A DNA stretch of 64,000 nucleotides, taken from positions 1,329,501 to 1,393,500 of the forward strand of contig JANHCV010000005.1 in assembly GCA_025594325.1 (NCBI GenBank), in the 5' to 3' direction. Numbering within the stretch: the stretch's first letter is position 1; the number at the start of each line of letters is the position of its first letter. Of the stretch, positions 9,924 to 18,944 are shown piece after piece. The notes beneath the pieces were generated by a model. It worked only from the letters and a program-made list of their open reading frames with translations. It did no database searches and had not been told where the DNA came from. Made by a program: the position numbers and the translations under genes. This DNA comes from Blastocladiella emersonii ATCC 22665. Lineage: Eukaryota > Blastocladiomycota > Blastocladiomycetes > Blastocladiales > Blastocladiaceae.

Positions 9924-12900
9924 CTACTCCGTCATGGGCTCCGACTTGACTGGCGCCCGCTGCACCGTCCCGCTACCGCCGCCCGGCGCCTTGGCCACCG
10001 GCTGCCCGTCGCGCGACTTGCGCTGGCTGACGGACGACGACCGGCTGTTGCGGGGCGAGTGGGCAAAGCTCTCGTTGATGGCCTTGATCCAGTTATCGGC
10101 ATCGGCCGCGGACGCCGTCTGCACGAGGTACGCTCGCGCGCCGAGCGTCAGCATAAAGCAGCCGTCGAGGCGGTCGTGCAGCGAGCCCGTCAGCGGCTCG
10201 GCGAAGATGTCGGTCGTGTACGTCGTGCCGATCTAAGAGTTTGGGGGTTGGTGATTGAGTGGGCGGGAGGGATGTTGGTGGTGTGAAGAAAGCGCGTACC
10301 CCCTTGCCGTCCTCGACGACCTGGAGCGACGCGCGTGGCGAGGCCATGAGCACGAACGAGACGGGGAGCCACTGGCGGAACAGGCCGCCGACCTTGCGGA
10401 TCGCGATGCCGTCGGCCACCTTGACAGCCTGCACGTCGAGCACGCGCGCGGTCGTCAGTCGCCCAGCCTCTCGAACTAGCACACGCGTAACAAACGTACC
10501 GCCGTGAGCGGCGCGCTACTGTTTGTACTAGCCGCGGTCGCGTCGTGAGGCAGGGCCGCCGTCTTGTTGCTGGCGGTGCGGTTGAGCACGAAGCTGGTGA
10601 CCGTGGACGCGCCGTTGACCGTCTTGCCGTTGCCGTTGTTCTGGGCGTGCAGGTCGACGGAGCCGTCCATGGACCGCAGCGTGATGGCCTCGACGATCGG
10701 GCGCACGACCATGAGCCCGCACACGCCGTACAGGGCGAAGAGGATCATGAGGCACTTGATGATGAACTGGGCCTACACTCGCACACAGCGTCAGATCGGG
10801 CTCGCGAGCGCAGCATACGAGGCAAAGCGTACCCGGAAGTTGATGGGCAAGTAGACCACGGGCAGGACGACGATGGCCGTGAACATGATCAGGTACGACG
10901 CGAGCGCGATATACTTTGCCTCGTTGAACGCGGACGCGACGTGGCGGACCTTGTAGCTGAGCCAGCACGCACCGGCGAGCATCACGACGTGGTACGCGTA
11001 CAGGACGGCCATCGTGGCCGACGCCGCGGCGCCGTACCGGACGAAATCCATGCCGCACGTCCACGTGTAGGTCGTGAGCGAGACGCTGGTCGTCTCGACC
11101 TGCGGGTGGCCGAGCTCGCTCCACAGGACCTGCAGGATGATATCGCCAATCGACAGCACGACGACGGCCATGAGGAGGCGCCGGTTAGACATGCTCTTGG
11201 CCTGCATGCGCTTGTTGCCGAAGATGGCGTAGATGCGGCTCGTCTTGGCCAGCGTGCTCGCGAGGATGATGGTGACGCCGATCGAGAGCAGGCGGATGCG
11301 CGCGATGCAGATCGACGTCGACGCGGGGATGGTCTCGAGGATCACGCCGATGCAGACCAGGCACACGCCGAACAGGATCACGCCGATGAAGACGGGCGAC
11401 TGCGCGCGCAGGCTCGGCTCCGACTTGAGCCGGAACAGCATCGTGGCCAGCATGGCGGACCCGATGAGCAGGATGGCGCACCCGACGAGGACGATCACCG
11501 AGAGCGCGTCCGAGACCTCGAGCTGGTCCAGGTAGCGAACTAAGAGAGCGGACGTGCGAGTGAGTGAAGGGTGCTCGGGCTCCGTTCGAGCATCGAGAAC
11601 GTACTGTATCCTGCGGGCGGGAGCGGCACCCACGACGCCCACTGGTTGCTGTTCGCCTGGATCCACGCGCACGCCGTGTCGGTGGTGCTGCCCGACTCGT
11701 AGAACCCGCGCAGGAGCGCGTTCATGTCCGTGTCGCGCAGTGTGAGGGCCGTGAGGAATGTCGAGACGTGGGGCGCCGAGTTGCGGACCGACGCGCTGAC
11801 GATCTTCATGAGCAGCTCGACGGTCCAGTCGCACGTCAGGTAGTTGTCGGCGGCGCCGACCTTGGTCGAGCTGAACTGGCCGTAGCACTCGCTGCGGAAC
11901 TGCGGCAGGTTGACCATGGAGAAGTTGTACACGGACGGCAGGATCTCCGGCGTCCAGTAATAGAAAAGGCAGCCGGTCGCGCCCTGGCGCGCGCACGCCG
12001 CGACCTTGGTCTCGAAGGCCGGGCCGAGGTATACGACGACGAGTTTCAGGCCGAGCGTCACGATGCGCTGCTCGACCTCGCCCTGCGAGTAGCCCGGGTC
12101 GACGTGCTACACGTGGCAATAGTCAGTCGTCGGCGGTCTTCAGCATATCGAGGCAGAAAGCGTACCCAAAACTCCTTGCAGGTCGACATGAGCGCGCCCT
12201 GGCACTGCGGCGGGACGAACATGCCGTTGGTGCAGAACGGGTAGGTGGCCGTGTCGCACAGGAAAGAGCCGTCGGCGTTGCGCACGGCGGGCGTGGATCC
12301 CGCGGCCGGGAAGTAGGCGAGGACGGCCGGGTTGGTGAAGGACCGCCACGAGTCGAAGATGAGCTGCGGCTGGGCCTCAGTCAACGCCGAGTTGACGTAC
12401 CACGCGATCTTGCCCGTGTAGCCCGTCATGCCGCCTACACGTTGCGGGAGTGAGCGAGGTGGGTCGAGAATCGACGCGTCCTGTCGCGACGCGTACCGTC
12501 AATCACGACGCCCTGGCGCACGACGTAGTCGGTGTAGAGGGCGACCTTGCTGCTGGGCCAGATCTCGAGGCTGGCGTTGGTGGCGCCCTCGGAGATGCGC
12601 TTGTAGGCCTTGCCGGCGCCGCCGTACTCGACCATCTTGACGTCGACGCCCATGACGTCGCGCAGCAGCATGCCCGCGACGTAAGTCGTAAGGTTCGAAC
12701 TACACGGTCGGTCGGGTGTGAGTACTCGCTGGAACACGCGCGCGCGTCGAGAGTGCGTACCTGGCCCAGCCATTGATCTCGAGCGTGACCGAGGCGGCGG
12801 GCTGCTGCAGGAACTTGGACGTGTCGGTGAGGTTCTCGGGCTTCATCCAGCCGTACTTGCGGGCCTGCTCAGTGGACAGGCAGCGCGGCAGGGCGCGGGC

Positions 12901-12990
12901 GACCTGCGCGGTAGCGAGCGTCGCGGTCGCGCACAGGATGGCGGCGACGAGCGCGGCGGCGGCGAGCGCGCCGAGTCGGGTCGGCGGCAT
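9924..12990 (-). CDS. Class C-type GPCR with OpuAC-like extracellular domain and PH domain
   Basis: Eight exons join cleanly: 12990-12761, 12699-12497, 12434-12166, 12106-11605, 11539-10833, 10772-10529, 10475-10300, 10232-9924, giving 879 residues. Residues 1-28 are a signal peptide. Residues about 60-390 resemble bacterial glycine-betaine/choline binding proteins (OpuAC/ProX), with INGWASSN, MVEYGGAGKAYKRISEG, LEIWPSSK, KIAWYVN and FYYWTPEI; the Trp residues could form the aromatic cage. Residues about 410-670 hold seven membrane segments with class C signatures (IILASTLAKTSRIYAIF, FNEAKYIALASYL). Residues about 735-850 resemble a PH domain, with RKVGGLFRQWLPVSFVLM and a closing DNWIKAINESF. 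A plasma-membrane sensor of a quaternary ammonium or similar small ligand is inferred; G-protein coupling is likely by family. Confidence 0.8.
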
Positions 12991-13523
12991 CTCGGGTGGT
13001 GCGGTGTGGTGGAGGTTGCCCTCGTTCGCGTTCGAGAGATCTAGACGGTGGTCCTGGTGCAGATATACTTGGCCTGGATCACGGACGGAGTAGGCGCAAG
13101 GAGAGCAGAAGCAGACGCGCGTCAAGGCGGTCGACATTTAGGGGGTGGGCGGATTTTTCCGTCTGTGGGACGGACGCGTATCGCGCGCATTTTAGCCTTG
13201 CCATGGACACGACGCGTGCCCACCTGCGATCGCGATTGGGCCTGAGAATCTGGCCACGGATGCGCCACGATAGCCCGACTTCCGCTCGGCGCACGGGGAC
13301 AAGGTGGGAGACGCGTCGCGTAATCGCGTGCGCTCAGGTGACGCCCGATTCGGACCGTTTCCACTTCGCAGCGGCGCGAGGAAAGTGCGGCGGCGCCTCG
13401 TTTCGCTTCGGCGCCATCCACTCCTCTCACCCTTGACTCTCGCCCTCGACTCTCAGGGTTATCCCATCCGCACTCTCTGCAACGCATCGACCTACTCCCA
13501 ATACCCCCGATCCGGCGACCAGC
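12991..13523. other. Divergent promoter region
   Basis: About 530 bp between the receptor (minus) and the SH3 protein (plus). It must hold both 5' regions. An in-frame extension of the receptor ORF to 13137 exists, but the signal peptide starting at 12990 fits better. No other gene is supported. Confidence 0.5.
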
Positions 13524-15410
13524 ATGAGCTCCGCGCAGCCCGAGGGCGCGCTCAACGTCATCCTGGCGTGTGCCGGGGTGCTGGGCGTGGTGCTGCTCAT
13601 GTACCTGGTGAAGCGGTGGCTCGACACGCGCGCGCACTCGGCCAAGTCCGCGACCGAACCGTTCCGGCAGGACGCCGAGGCCCCGCCCGTCCCGCCGGTC
13701 CCGCGTCACATCATGCGCAGCTCGTCGGCCATCATCTCGACGCACGCGACGCACGCGGCGATCGAGGCCATGGAGCGCGCGTCCGCCGCCAACGCGCGCG
13801 CCTCGACGCCCGCGCTGCGGTCCGCGCACCTGCGTGGCAACCCGAACGCGCCGCCCGAGCCGACGCTCGTGCGCAAGGAGGACCGCGAGCTCACGCTCAA
13901 GAAGGCCGCCGAGCGCGTGATTGCCGAGAAGAGGGCCGCGGCTGAAGCGGCCGCCGCCGCCGCCAAGGGCAAGAGCGCCGCGGCTGCGGCCAAGAAGCGC
14001 CGGTCGTCCGGGTCCGTCAACTTCCACGCGATCGGGATCCCGATGACGGGCAACGCGCTCGACGTGCAGGACATGACCAACCGCCACAACGAGCGCGTCA
14101 AGGCCCACCAGGAGCGCGTCGAGCGCCGCGCTGCCGCGAAGGCCGCGCGCGATGCCGCCGAGGCCGCCGAGCGTAAAGAAAAGGCCATGGCGCCCGTCAC
14201 GCCGACGCTCGTCCGCGAGCCGCCGCCGCGCGCCGAGTGGGCGTCGCTCCTGCCGTCGGTCGTCGAGTCGGTCCTGCAGTCGCGCGCCGAGCACCACCAT
14301 GGTGGATTCCCCGGCGCGCCAGCTGGACCCGGCACGCCGCTCAGCGAGACGGGCTCGTCGGTCATCTCCGTCGACTCGGCCATGCACCTGACCGCGTCCG
14401 CCGTCGCGTCGCTGTCCCCGATCGCCGAGGAGCCCCGCTCGCCCGCCGCTCTCGAAAGCCCGACCGAGCCCGAGTTTGCCGTCAAGATCACCAACCCGAC
14501 GCCGCCGCTCAGCCGGCACCACTCGCTGGACGAGTCGGCTTTCGCGACCGCCTCGGGTTCCGTCACGTCGTCGGGCGCCTCGAGCCCGTCGCTCACGCCC
14601 TCGGCCTCGTCGTCCGCGCTCTCCTCGTCGTCCGACGTGAAGCCGCCCGCGGCGATCGCCCTGACGCGGATCCAGTCCACCGACTCGACGGCCTCCTTTT
14701 CGTCCACGTCCTCGGCCGCATCGTCGTCGTCCGCGTCGCGCAAGGTCCCGGGCCGCATCCCGCTCAGCCCGCGGCACGACGCGACGGCCGCGATCCCGAC
14801 CAGCCCGCTCGCGCGGTCGACGTTCACGCTCGACAACGACGATGCGTCGTCGACCACGTCGACCGCCATCTCGACCGCCGCTGCTCCCGCACCCGCTGCC
14901 GGCTCGGGCCTGTCGCGGTCCACGAGCTCGGTCGGCACCCGCCCAACCCCGACCCCTCCTCCCGCATCCGCCGCCGCCGCGCGGCTCAACCGAACCTCCC
15001 GCTCCGGCGCAGCACCGCGCTTCCTCGAACGCATCGCGTCGTCGGGCACCATCGTCCTCCCTTCGTCCCTGGCCGCAAAAGCACAAGACCTGGCCAACCG
15101 GCGTGCCGCGGCCCGTGCGGCCGCGGCCTCGGGCGGTTCCCCCGACCTCGATCCGCGCGAGACGACACTGGTGCGCGGGGCGCAGTACCTGGCGGTGGCG
15201 GCGTACCTGGCGCGGCGCGACGACGAGGTGTCGGTGATGCGCGGCGACCGCGTCACGGTCGAGCGCATGTTCGCGGACGCGTGGTGTCTCGGCGTCAACA
15301 AGGATCTCGAGGGGATGCGCGGCGTGTTCCCGCGGTACGTCGTTGAGGAGGTGCCCGACGAGGGGGCCGCAGCGGCGGCGGTGGGTGGGGAGGGGGCAGC
15401 GGCAGCGTAG
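13524..15410 (+). CDS. Single-pass membrane protein with C-terminal SH3 domain
   Basis: An uninterrupted 628-residue protein. Residues about 8-30 form one membrane segment (LNVILACAGVLGVVLLMYLV) followed by positive residues, so most of the chain is probably cytosolic. The middle is low-complexity, rich in Ser/Ala/Pro, with a Lys/Arg/Ala helical tract around residues 115-215 (AEKRAAAEAAAAAAKGKS). Residues about 550-612 form an SH3 domain: YLAVAAYLARRDDEVSVMRG, the DAWCLGVN Trp segment and GVFPRYVVEEV. The arrangement resembles fungal membrane-anchored SH3 adaptors that recruit proline-rich actin or signalling partners, but I cannot name an orthologue. The start is the first ATG in frame and has a clear signal-anchor. 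Confidence 0.8.
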   Translation: MSSAQPEGALNVILACAGVLGVVLLMYLVKRWLDTRAHSAKSATEPFRQDAEAPPVPPVPRHIMRSSSAIISTHATHAAIEAMERASAANARASTPALRSAHLRGNPNAPPEPTLVRKEDRELTLKKAAERVIAEKRAAAEAAAAAAKGKSAAAAAKKRRSSGSVNFHAIGIPMTGNALDVQDMTNRHNERVKAHQERVERRAAAKAARDAAEAAERKEKAMAPVTPTLVREPPPRAEWASLLPSVVESVLQSRAEHHHGGFPGAPAGPGTPLSETGSSVISVDSAMHLTASAVASLSPIAEEPRSPAALESPTEPEFAVKITNPTPPLSRHHSLDESAFATASGSVTSSGASSPSLTPSASSSALSSSSDVKPPAAIALTRIQSTDSTASFSSTSSAASSSSASRKVPGRIPLSPRHDATAAIPTSPLARSTFTLDNDDASSTTSTAISTAAAPAPAAGSGLSRSTSSVGTRPTPTPPPASAAAARLNRTSRSGAAPRFLERIASSGTIVLPSSLAAKAQDLANRRAAARAAAASGGSPDLDPRETTLVRGAQYLAVAAYLARRDDEVSVMRGDRVTVERMFADAWCLGVNKDLEGMRGVFPRYVVEEVPDEGAAAAAVGGEGAAAA

Positions 15411-15566
15411 CACGGCCCCAGAGTACGACAGAAGCGTCGGTTTTGTGTGTGTACAGCATAGACAACAGTTTTGATCACCATCGCGCGGGCGCAACGAGAG
15501 TTTCGCGACAAGACGTCGGAGGCAACGAGAAAAGGTGGACGGCGAGGACTGCGTGGCCAAAAGATT

Positions 15567-15637
15567 GCCGCCTGGGAGGATCGAACACCCGGCCTTTGCT
15601 TTACGAGAGCAACGCTCTGCCACTGAGCTAAGGCGGC
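15567..15637 (-). tRNA. tRNA-Thr (anticodon CGT)
   Basis: A 71-nt cloverleaf on the minus strand. The acceptor stem is GCCGCCT/AGGCGGC. The D arm is GCTC-AGTGGCAG-AGC. The anticodon stem TTGCT/AGCAA encloses loop CTCGTAA, so the anticodon is CGT. The T loop is TTCGATC. The T stem GGGTG/CTCCC has one T-T mismatch. There is no intron. A TTTT run follows within about 8 nt (revcomp of 15559-15562), consistent with a Pol III terminator. An identical 71-nt copy lies at 56759-56829. Confidence 0.92.
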
Positions 15638-16464
15638 TAGCTTGCGCTGACGATCGCCGCTGCCCGCAGACGTTACATATACTTTTCTCTCGACGGGCGG
15701 CCCGTCGAGTCGCCCTCCGAGAGAGTCCCTCGAGCGAGTTTCCGCCGAGCACTTCGAACGCGATGCCACCCAGCCCGCCGCGGTCTGGCGTGACGCACAA
15801 GTTCACCGAGGGGATGGTCGCGCTCCGCATCGCTGCCAGGGCTATCGTGGCGGTACGTTGCACCATGTGTCGGCGTTCTTCCATCGATGTCGTATGGCCG
15901 GAGCAGATCGCGTGTGTGCGGGGAGAAGTCGGGCGGCGGAGGCGCGTCGCGCGACGCGTCGCCGATCTCCCACGTGGGCACAGGGCGCGGGTGTCGCCGT
16001 GTCTCCAGATGTCTCCCGCTGCGTCTCGCGTCTCCCGATCCTCTTATGATACGCGCTCGCAAGCATACGATCCAAGCTGACAGGGCGATCGCGATTGACC
16101 CGGTTAGGTTGTGGCCGCCATGTCCCTGCCGCCGAAGCTGATCGGTTGGCCGTGCTTCACAGCGGCAGTCCGCCAGCCATCCACTTCGACGCTGTCGTGC
16201 TCTAGTCAGGCGGACTAGGTTGGGGCACGGCAGTGTATCACGTCGCTATCTCGTACCCGCGAGTCAGCTTCGGCCCGTGTCGGGTCCGCTGCGCAGACGC
16301 TGCGGCAGCCGCGTCCCTGTGCAGCCGGCCGCAGCTCCCTCGTCCACACCTCTAGACCCTCTTCAAGTTGAAGCACCAACGATAGACTAGCTGCAATGTA
16401 TCTATACCTCGTCGCCCCGCCCCCGTCAACCGCGAGACCCACAACCTGACCCATCACGCTTAGC
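15638..16464. other. Intergenic region
   Basis: About 830 bp between the tRNA and the HAD phosphatase. No ORF with recognisable protein character, no second tRNA and no repeat seen. It contains the 5' region of the phosphatase. Confidence 0.4.
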
Positions 16465-17330
16465 ATGGCCGTGTACCCGCTCATCTTCAGCGATTTCGAC
16501 GGGACCATCTCGACGCGCGACACGGGCACGGTGCTCATCGACGCGTGCATGGGCAAGGCGCGGCGCACGGCGCTCGACAAGCAGATCATCAAGGGGACGC
16601 GGTCGTTCCGCGACGCCGTGGCCGAGATGTGGGCGTCGGTCGATTTGACGGTCGACGCGGCCATGGAGTTGCTCAAGGGTGCGCCTGCTTGCTCGAGTTG
16701 CATGCCGGGTAAGATCTGACCGAATCGGCGCCGTAGACGTGAAGCTCGACGCGGCGTTCGCGCCGTTCCTCGAGTTCTGCGACGCCAAGGCGATCCCCGT
16801 CACGGTGCTGAGCAGGTAGGTCGCCCCGGGACCAACGCCATCGAGCTCCGACCTGACACGACAACTGTAGCGGCCTCGACATGCTCGTGAAGCCGATGCT
16901 CGCGCGGCACCTGGGCGAGCGCGCCGCGACGCTGCGCACCGTGGTCAACCGCGGCGGCGTCTCGCCCGCCGACGGCCGCTGGACCATCGAGTACCTCGAC
17001 GACACGTACGCCCTCCCTCACCCACTCACCATCTCCCTCCTCCCGCCTAACCCCTCACCCGCGCGCGCGTGTAGCCCGCACGGCCACGACAAAGCGGCCT
17101 CGATCCGCTCCCTGACCCAGACCCTGACCCCGCCCGGCGCGACGCCGCTGGTCATCTTCATCGGCGACGGCGTGTCGGACATCCCGGGCGCGCGCGCGAG
17201 CGACCGGCTGTACGCGCGGCGCGGGCTCGACCTCGAGCGGTACTGCGTCGCAAACGGCATCGCGCACGTCGCGTTCGACTCGTTCGAGACGATTCTCGAG
17301 GATCTCCGCGCGCTCGTCGAGATGCACTGA
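16465..17330 (+). CDS. HAD-family phosphatase (MtnX/PHOSPHO-like)
   Basis: Four exons: 16465-16678, 16737-16815, 16871-17005, 17075-17330, giving 227 residues. HAD motif I is FSDFDGTI near residues 8-15. Motif II is VTVLSSG. The motif III/IV region is VIFIGDGVSDIPGARASD, with the Asp residues that bind magnesium. The C-terminus (LDLERYCVANGIAHVAF ... ILEDL) fits the HAD-IB group that includes 2,3-diketo-5-methylthiopentyl-1-phosphate phosphatase (MtnX) and PHOSPHO1-like enzymes. The exact substrate cannot be set from sequence. It is cytosolic, with no targeting signal. The introns are GTGCG-, GTAGG- and GTACG-type and all end in TAG. Confidence 0.85.
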
Positions 17331-17647
17331 ACTGCAATACGTGATGCCATAAATAGAGCGGTAGGAAGCAGGGAGAGGCGAGAGGGCGAGGCGCCACACT
17401 CGGTCGGCGGCCGCGCGCCGCAGCGCGCTTCCTTGGCGTCGTCCTTGAAGCCCCGCTTCCTCTCTCTCCCCCTGCGCTCCTCGCGAGTCTACACGTAGCA
17501 AACGAATCTTAGTTGAAGCTGAACGGGAACCGGCTGGCCCGCTGCACGCGACTCTGTGCAGCCCGCCGTCGCCAGCGAGAACGACGCCAACACAACAACC
17601 CTCACCAACGAGCCCGCCGCGCTTCGCCACCCTCCACCCCCTCATAC
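17331..17647. other. Intergenic region
   Basis: About 315 bp between the phosphatase stop and the likely start of the Sel1-repeat protein. The Sel1 frame is open upstream to about 17513 without an ATG, so the start at 17648 is preferred. Confidence 0.4.
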
Positions 17648-18712
17648 ATGCACTCGAGCCTCTCCTCCAGCGTGCCGACGGGCACCGGCCCGTACCGCCC
17701 CCCTCCCGCCCAACAACCCCCGGCGCAGCAGCAACAGCAGCAATGGTGGCCGCCGGCACCCGCGGGCCCGACGCCGCCGACGGCGCCGAAGCGCAGTTCG
17801 TCGATGCGCTCGACGCGCGGCGCCGGGTCCGCGTTCGACGCGATGCCCCCGCAGCCGTCGGTCCCCGGCCAGTACGCCGGCATGTCGAGCGCGTCGCACG
17901 ATGCGCGGTCGCGCGCGCTCGCGGCCATGGGCGGGACGTTGCCGCACGAGCAACACGGGCGCGAGGATGACGATGAAGATGGACGCGGGTTCGTCAACCC
18001 GCGCGCGCCGCCGTCCGACTTCCCGACGATTGCGCGGCACCTGTCGCTCCCGCGCACGGGCAGCGGTGCGCCGCCCGCGCCACAGCCGCACCAGCAGCAC
18101 CAGGCCCCGCAACCACCCCAAATGTCGCCCGAGGACGCGCGCGCGGCGCAGGCGGACGCGCACATCCAGAACGGGATCAAGCTACACGAGCGCCTCGAGT
18201 TAACCGCGTCGACGGCCGAGTTCGAGCGTGCGGCCTCGCTCGGCAACCCGACGGGCATGTACCTGTTCGGGATGGCGCTGCGCAGCGGGTGGGGCGTAGA
18301 GCGGGACGAGGCGCGGTCGTTCGTGTACCTGAGCCGCGCGGCCGACCTGGCGATGCGGCAGGCGCAGCAGACCAACGGCGGGGGCGTGAGCCGGGCGGAT
18401 GCGGCGGCGCGCGAGCTGACGCTGGCGATCTACGAGCTCGGCCAGTCGTTCCGCAACGGGTGGGGCGTCAAGCGCGACCGGCGGACCGGCGCCTTCTACC
18501 TGCAGATCGCGGCGAACCTCGGCGACCCGGACGCCCAGGTCGATGTCGCGACGTGCTACCTCAACGGCGACGGCGTCAAGCGCGACAAGCACCTCGCCGC
18601 AAAGTACTTCCGCCTCGCCTACAACGCGGGCATCGACTTCCCCGGCAACTCGTGGATCTGGAAGGCCAAGTACGACGGGACCGGCGTCGCCAAGAAGCAC
18701 CGCGGACCATGA
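17648..18712 (+). CDS. Sel1-repeat protein (Dsf2/Nif1-like)
   Basis: 354 residues. The N-terminal half is disordered and rich in Pro, Gln and Ala (polyQ near residue 25). From about residue 165 there are Sel1/TPR-like repeats: ASTAEFERAASLGNPTGMYL, ALRSGWGVERDEARSFVYLS, LGQSFRNGWGVKRDRRTG, ATCYLNGDGVKRDKHLAAKY. The closing NSWIWKAKYD matches the C-terminus of fungal Dsf2/Nif1-type Sel1 proteins linked to cell-cycle control and mating-type or cell-size regulation in yeasts. Such repeats act as protein-binding scaffolds; the partner here is unknown. The gene has no intron. The start is the first ATG of the frame. Confidence 0.75.
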   Translation: MHSSLSSSVPTGTGPYRPPPAQQPPAQQQQQQWWPPAPAGPTPPTAPKRSSSMRSTRGAGSAFDAMPPQPSVPGQYAGMSSASHDARSRALAAMGGTLPHEQHGREDDDEDGRGFVNPRAPPSDFPTIARHLSLPRTGSGAPPAPQPHQQHQAPQPPQMSPEDARAAQADAHIQNGIKLHERLELTASTAEFERAASLGNPTGMYLFGMALRSGWGVERDEARSFVYLSRAADLAMRQAQQTNGGGVSRADAAARELTLAIYELGQSFRNGWGVKRDRRTGAFYLQIAANLGDPDAQVDVATCYLNGDGVKRDKHLAAKYFRLAYNAGIDFPGNSWIWKAKYDGTGVAKKHRGP

Positions 18713-18944
18713 TCATAGATTTGCTTTCTCTCGTTCACTCGCGTCGCATAGTCGTGGTTGGGAGAACCGTGTAGTAGGGAGAAAACTTTGAGGTAGTGAT
18801 GAGGAAGAAACGAAAAACACCAAACAGATTCACGCCAGGGTAGGGAGGGTAGAGAGGAGGGATGCGACACACTCGTGGTCGACGTGCTCGCCGACAGCAA
18901 AGGAACGGACACAAAACCGTAACTCGCTCGTAGAGCGTCAGTCA

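Noticed and set aside
13122-15884. 920-residue minus-strand ORF opposite the SH3 protein
   Set aside because: Arg/Gly/Ala-biased composition, no domain, and antisense to a well-supported gene and the tRNA. A by-product of GC-rich codons.
15535-16080. Protein ORFs crossing the tRNA (for example SRLSSVAERCSRKAKAGCSI)
   Set aside because: They are translations of the tRNA gene and repeat identically at 56.8 kb because the tRNA is duplicated.
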